5,836 bases of DNA, from the NCBI GenBank assembly GCA_031258375.1, contig JAIRMX010000062.1:1-5836 (forward strand), given 5' to 3'. Positions 5,536 through 5,836 of the stretch are shown here, piece after piece. The number at the start of each line of letters is the position of its first letter. Within the stretch, counting starts at the first letter, position 1. The notes beneath the pieces were generated by a model, which did no database searches, was not told the DNA's origin, and was given only the letters and a program-made list of their open reading frames with translations. The translations under genes were made by a program, and so were the position numbers. This DNA comes from Elusimicrobiota bacterium. GTDB taxonomy: Bacteria > Elusimicrobiota > Elusimicrobia > Elusimicrobiales > Elusimicrobiaceae.

Positions 5536-5607
5536 GCCGAGGTAGCTCAGTGGTAGAGCACTGGTCTGAAAAACCAGGTGTCGACAGTTCGATCCTGTCC
5601 CTCGGCA
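5536..5607 (+). tRNA. tRNA-Phe (anticodon GAA)
   Basis: A complete 72-nt cloverleaf. The acceptor GCCGAGG pairs fully with CCTCGGC. The D-stem is GCTC/GAGC. The anticodon stem CTGGT/ACCAG encloses loop CTGAAAA with anticodon GAA at 5568-5570. The variable loop is GTGTC, the T-stem GACAG/CTGTC with loop TTCGATC, and the discriminator base is A. The 3' CCA is not encoded (AGT follows), so it must be added by a nucleotidyltransferase. It carries phenylalanine for UUC/UUU codons. It appears to be a single-gene unit with its own promoter and terminator. Confidence 0.97.
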
Positions 5608-5622
5608 AGTTTCAATTTAACT

Positions 5623-5655
5623 AAAAAACCCCGCGTTTTTAAAACGCGGGGTTTT
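5623..5655. terminator. Bidirectional intrinsic terminator between tRNA-Phe and the msrC-like gene
   Basis: AAAACCCCGCG (5625-5635) pairs perfectly with CGCGGGGTTTT (5645-5655), an 11-bp stem that can extend a few A-T pairs into the T5A4 centre. On the plus strand it is followed by TTTTAATATT, ending the tRNA transcript 18 nt after the gene. On the minus strand the stem ends in a T6 run, ending transcription of the gene to the right. Both flanking units converge on it. Confidence 0.9.
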
Positions 5656-5725
5656 AATATTCACAAAGCGGCAAGAAAATAAAAATATACGCGCGCATTT
5701 AAAATATAAATATAAAAAATTATAA

Positions 5726-5836
5726 TCAAAATTTACAGGCTTTCGCAAATATTTTTACCAATTCTTCAAATTCGGCTTTGTCCCGAGCGTCGAAGCGGTT
5801 TAAAACGGGAGAATCGATATCAAGCACGCCGTAAAG
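5726..5836 (-). CDS. msrC: C-terminal end of a GAF-domain protein, probable free methionine-(R)-sulfoxide reductase
   Basis: Only the last 36 codons and a TGA stop are in the window; the rest is off the right edge. The fragment contains YGVLDIDSPVLNRFDARDKA and then an acidic helix (EFEELVKIFAKAC). The GVLDIDSP..RF...D sequence is the final strand and helix of the GAF fold in free-methionine-R-sulfoxide reductases (YebR/MsrC), which reduce free Met-R-sulfoxide with thioredoxin. The catalytic cysteines of that family lie upstream of this segment and cannot be checked. The single Cys near the C-terminus (third from last) is not one of them. A different small GAF protein is possible. It is a separate transcription unit that converges on the tRNA gene. 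Confidence 0.7.
   Translation of the reverse strand, partial: LYGVLDIDSPVLNRFDARDKAEFEELVKIFAKACKF

Noticed and set aside
5536..5607. tRNA-Phe as integration site of a genomic island
   Set aside because: No integrase gene and no second copy of the tRNA 3' end in the window; housekeeping genes lie on both sides.
5342..5608. 88-residue minus-strand open frame beginning MPRDRIELSTPGFSDQC
   Set aside because: Its first 25 or so residues are the antisense of the tRNA-Phe gene, a well-known source of false ORFs, and the rest runs through the inverted repeat and the hpf promoter. No ribosome binding site is seen.
5656..5725. AT-rich 70-bp stretch between the terminator and the msrC-like stop
   Set aside because: I see no gene, repeat or clear promoter in it; it looks like an ordinary untranslated region.

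Overview
The window is almost entirely one minus-strand operon, read from right to left: ribosome hibernation factor (hpf), HPr kinase/phosphorylase (hprK), the P-loop regulator RapZ, the four subunits of a mannose-family phosphotransferase (PTS) permease (EIIA, EIIB, EIIC, EIID), HPr (ptsH), and the first 120 codons of enzyme I (ptsI), which runs off the left edge. The genes are packed with overlaps of 26, 14, 7, 1 and 1 nt and one direct abutment. The only spacers are 21 nt before hprK and 20 nt before ptsH. This suggests one transcript with translational coupling.

The right-hand part (5301-5836) is regulatory and structural. It holds an extended -10 promoter for the hpf operon, a small perfect hairpin at the predicted 5' end of its mRNA, and a plus-strand tRNA-Phe(GAA) gene with its own extended -10 promoter. 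A strong palindromic terminator lies between the tRNA and a convergent minus-strand gene, of which only the last 36 codons are present. That fragment looks like a GAF-domain free-methionine-R-sulfoxide reductase.

Together the genes make a self-contained phosphorelay and its control. PtsI would phosphorylate HPr at His15. HPr would pass phosphate to EIIA (His9) and EIIB (His14), and EIIC/EIID would move the sugar. HprK would phosphorylate HPr at Ser46, which is present. RapZ and Hpf add links to cell-envelope or RNA regulation and to ribosome hibernation. The sugar transported cannot be read from sequence.

The most unusual part is the 200-bp region between hpf and the tRNA. The same 12-mer, inside a 26-nt imperfect inverted repeat (22 of 26 matching), lies exactly 11 bp upstream of the -35 box of both divergent promoters and in the same orientation relative to each. 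It may be a shared regulatory site, or the terminal repeats of a roughly 100-bp MITE-like element.

Organism: a bacterium of low to moderate G+C. HprK with RapZ and a complete Man-type PTS behind hpf fits several Gram-negative lineages, including deltaproteobacterial groups and Elusimicrobiota. My guess is Elusimicrobiota, with low confidence and no marker in the window that settles it.
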